This document shows positions 61,430-64,000 of a DNA stretch of 64,000 nt, one piece after another. The notes under the pieces were generated by a model. It saw nothing but the letters and a program-made list of their open reading frames with translations. It was not told the DNA's origin and searched no databases. Origin of the DNA: an uncultured Lachnospiraceae bacterium. GTDB lineage: Bacteria; Bacillota; Clostridia; Lachnospirales; Lachnospiraceae. The stretch lies in NCBI GenBank assembly GCA_949132985.1, contig CASCGD010000002.1, positions 18,269 through 82,268 of the forward strand, given 5' to 3'. Positions within the stretch are counted from its first letter, which is position 1. Every line of letters begins with the position of its first letter. The position numbers and the translations under genes were made by a program.

Positions 61430-62686
61430 TTACCTCTTTCTCGCCACGATCAGCGCATCCTCCTCAAAGGGATGCATCCCGACCACGGTCTTTCCCTCTT
61501 TGATCTCCACATCCACGTAAGCCGCGAAGCGCTCCGCCAGGCCCAGTGCCCGGATATCCCAGCCGCTTAAATCCGAAGCCAGCCGCACCTTCGTATTCGA
61601 CGGCACATACACCAGAAGCAGATGTTCCCCGGCCTGCCCCACACGGATATCCCCTGTGCCGTTTTCGAGAAGCTCCTGCTTTGGTACAAGCGCATATGCG
61701 TTCAGCTCTTCCAAAAGCATTTTCAGATACCCGTAATCCCATGCGCCCGGAAACGCCATGGCCTCCTCCCAGGACTTTGGCATGTCAAAGCCCTCGCCCA
61801 GCAGCGTGTGGAAGCCCTTCTTCACCTTGTGCCAGCTGTAGATACCCGCCGCGCCGTAGGTAATGCCAGCGCAGGCGCCGGACAAAACGCTCACCCAGGC
61901 CGCGCGGCGCACATCCCGGCGCGCCCAGCGCCCGTACATATTCCCCGAATAGCCCATCTGCTCATAGCAGGGCTCGGAGTTGATGAGCGGCTTCCCGGGA
62001 TATTTCTCCTGCATCGTCTCGCTGAGCGCATAGGGCATGGAGAGATCCTTCGCATTGTGTCCGCTCTGGTAAAAGCACAAATCCAGCATTGTGTACAGCT
62101 CTTTTGGGATCTCCGAATAGCGTCCCTTGATGTGGGTCGTAAACAGGCAGTCTGGTGCAAACTCCCTTAAAATTTGCCCCACGTGCACATAATAGCGTGT
62201 CGTCTCCTCCTCCGGAAAATCCGTATCGCCGCTGATGATATAGAGCGGCTCCAGATCGGTGAACGTCTCATGCACCTTTCTCACGTAATTTTCCAGACAG
62301 TCAAACGGTAAAATCCCGCCCGGAAACATCTTGGATGCCCAGGTACCAGGCACATAGTTGCTCCACAAAACAACAAGCGCCAACTCAAAGCCCTCCCGCT
62401 TCGCCGTCTCGCACATGTTTCTCGCATGGGCAAAATAAGCGTCGTTCAGGCGGTGCGGATCGTTTTCCACAAACGGCTTATAATCCAGATCTGTCACGGA
62501 CGCGTCCCACTGGGGAAGAATGTTGATCTGGATCGTGTTAAAACCCTGCGCCTTCCGCTTGTACAGATAAAAATCCCACTCCTCGTCGGTGATGTTCGTA
62601 AACGCCGACCAGCATGTGTCCGCCAGATAAAAGAACGGCGCTCCATCCTTTAAAATATTTTTTTTATTGTCCGAAATCTGCAGCAT
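61430..62686 (-). CDS. DUF4038-like (apiosidase/GH140-like) glycoside hydrolase
   Basis: MLQISDNKKNILKDGAPFFYLADTCWSAFTNITDEEWDFYLYKRKAQGFNTIQINILPQWD; start refined to 62686. Confidence 0.8.
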   Translation of the reverse strand: MLQISDNKKNILKDGAPFFYLADTCWSAFTNITDEEWDFYLYKRKAQGFNTIQINILPQWDASVTDLDYKPFVENDPHRLNDAYFAHARNMCETAKREGFELALVVLWSNYVPGTWASKMFPGGILPFDCLENYVRKVHETFTDLEPLYIISGDTDFPEEETTRYYVHVGQILREFAPDCLFTTHIKGRYSEIPKELYTMLDLCFYQSGHNAKDLSMPYALSETMQEKYPGKPLINSEPCYEQMGYSGNMYGRWARRDVRRAAWVSVLSGACAGITYGAAGIYSWHKVKKGFHTLLGEGFDMPKSWEEAMAFPGAWDYGYLKMLLEELNAYALVPKQELLENGTGDIRVGQAGEHLLLVYVPSNTKVRLASDLSGWDIRALGLAERFAAYVDVEIKEGKTVVGMHPFEEDALIVARKR

Positions 62687-64000
62687 TGCTTTCCTCCTCT
62701 TTGTCATGTTTTTGACATTCCGGTGTCCCCAAAGGGTGCTTCCTCCTGATAACCAGACACCAGTCGTTTTGATCCGGCTTCGCCGGAAGCTTCCACGTAT
62801 CGCCAAAAACCTCAAACTCCTGCGCATCCTTCCCATATTCACCGCTTCGGGGATTAAACCACCGCATCACATAGGTGCCCGCACAAAAACCGTGAAGCTC
62901 GCCGCTTTTTCGCGTAGACGCAGGGTAATAGAGCACGAAACGCCCACGGTCCTTTGTCACCGTGACAAGCGGCAGCTTTTTCCCAAACGGGTCTCCGAGA
63001 TCATCCGATCCGGTACGGTACGGATACAGCTCCCAAAACCTCTGCTCCTCATAAAACGTCCGAAAATATCCCATCTGCGTCCCGCCGGGGCCATCGATGG
63101 CCTGCGCCCAGGTCACGTCAAACCGGTTAAACAGGGACATGGCATTTTCCTGCCCCTTTTCCCAGACGACATCCCAGATTCCCTGAGCGCCGTAGGTATA
63201 GCCGCAGCCGCCCGCCTGTATCGTCAGATACGCCACGCGGCGCAGCATCGCATCCGTACAAAGCCGCGTGCCGTTTTCCTCCAGCGTCGAGCAGTACTCG
63301 TAAAATGCCTCGCCCTCCACAAAGGGTTTATCTCCGTGTTCTCTCAAAAATACTCTGTAGTCGTCCGCACTCACCACAAAGTCGCCGTGCCCCGCCTGAT
63401 TCAAGGTGAAATCCAGCCATTCCTCGTCCTGATAGTAGGACGCAAACGGCCGCTCGTTCGTATAATGGGCAGTCATCAGATGATGGTAGCCGTCCAGCCC
63501 GCGCATGTATAAGGCAACCTTTCGCCACTCATCCACGTAGAAGAGCCGACGCGCCTTATCGTAACCGCCCACCTCCCCCGCCAGCGTCCACACCACAGGC
63601 AACGCACCGTAGCGGGCGATGATGTAGCGCGCCAGGTTCTGGTATGTCTCCACATGATTCTCAATGGACATAAACCAGGCAAGCCCTATCGCATTGACAA
63701 TACCAAAATCCGCCAGATACTGCATCCTGCGGTCAAGCTCCCTCTGATAAAACTCCACGTTGGGAAGCCCCGGACTTTTCCAGTAATAAGCGTCGCCGCC
63801 CATCAGCGCATCGCTCCGCAGATTCGTCTGATAGACAGTATACCCCTGCTCCCGTCTCCGGTCAATCATCCCCCTGAACATGCTCTCCATTCCCGGGTGG
63901 TTCGACTCGTCCCAGCGCTCCCGGTAAGAAAACTCCCAGTGCGTGTCCCCGAGCCAGAAAAACGGCGTTCCGTCCGCATAAGTAAAATAGCGTTTGTCCG
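62664..64000 (-). CDS. Second DUF4038-like glycoside hydrolase, N-terminus beyond window
   Basis: Open to the window edge: FTYADGTPFFWLGDTHWEFSYRERWDESNHPGMESMFRGMIDRRREQGYTVYQTNL. Confidence 0.8.
   Translation of the reverse strand, partial: DKRYFTYADGTPFFWLGDTHWEFSYRERWDESNHPGMESMFRGMIDRRREQGYTVYQTNLRSDALMGGDAYYWKSPGLPNVEFYQRELDRRMQYLADFGIVNAIGLAWFMSIENHVETYQNLARYIIARYGALPVVWTLAGEVGGYDKARRLFYVDEWRKVALYMRGLDGYHHLMTAHYTNERPFASYYQDEEWLDFTLNQAGHGDFVVSADDYRVFLREHGDKPFVEGEAFYEYCSTLEENGTRLCTDAMLRRVAYLTIQAGGCGYTYGAQGIWDVVWEKGQENAMSLFNRFDVTWAQAIDGPGGTQMGYFRTFYEEQRFWELYPYRTGSDDLGDPFGKKLPLVTVTKDRGRFVLYYPASTRKSGELHGFCAGTYVMRWFNPRSGEYGKDAQEFEVFGDTWKLPAKPDQNDWCLVIRRKHPLGTPECQKHDKEEESNAADFGQ

Noticed and set aside
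62687-62842. N-terminal extension of the DUF4038 protein to 62842
   Set aside because: It overlaps the upstream gene's coding sequence; MLQISDNKKN at 62686 is the natural start.

Overview
Chromosomal window from a Firmicute that looks like a Lachnospiraceae/Clostridium-type gut anaerobe (inferred from gene content and synteny only). Most of it is densely packed operons.

Housekeeping blocks: rho-rpmE-yqhQ-like-prmC-prfA; ispF, cysS-mrnC-rlmB-sigH; and a type II fatty-acid cluster acpP-fabK-fabD-fabG-fabF-fabZ-accDA(fused)-fabH-marR. Also present are a GlnQ-type amino-acid ABC transporter, a sigma/anti-sigma-like pair, a CBS/DRTGG Mn-pyrophosphatase-like protein and a malic enzyme.

Accessory metabolic blocks:
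(i) a LacI-led operon of about 9 genes (11191-19803) combining a NMT1/SsuA-type ABC transporter, a PreA-like FeS dihydroorotate-dehydrogenase-fold enzyme, a DapA/NanA-like aldolase, a Gfo/Idh/MocA oxidoreductase and two xylose-isomerase-like TIM barrels;
(ii) a ribose-type ABC operon with a divergent GH32-like enzyme and a LacI regulator carrying a second periplasmic-binding domain;
(iii) a MerR-controlled 1156-aa fusion of OYE, FAD oxidoreductase and SDR;
(iv) a GH1 gene with two DUF4038-like glycosidases.

The most unusual non-coding signal is a set of tandemly duplicated 40-94 bp units in the 5' leaders of at least five unrelated genes. Several units carry their own Shine-Dalgarno and sometimes a start codon, and some loci are clearly homologous to each other. 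No tRNA, rRNA, CRISPR array or intact transposon was recognised.
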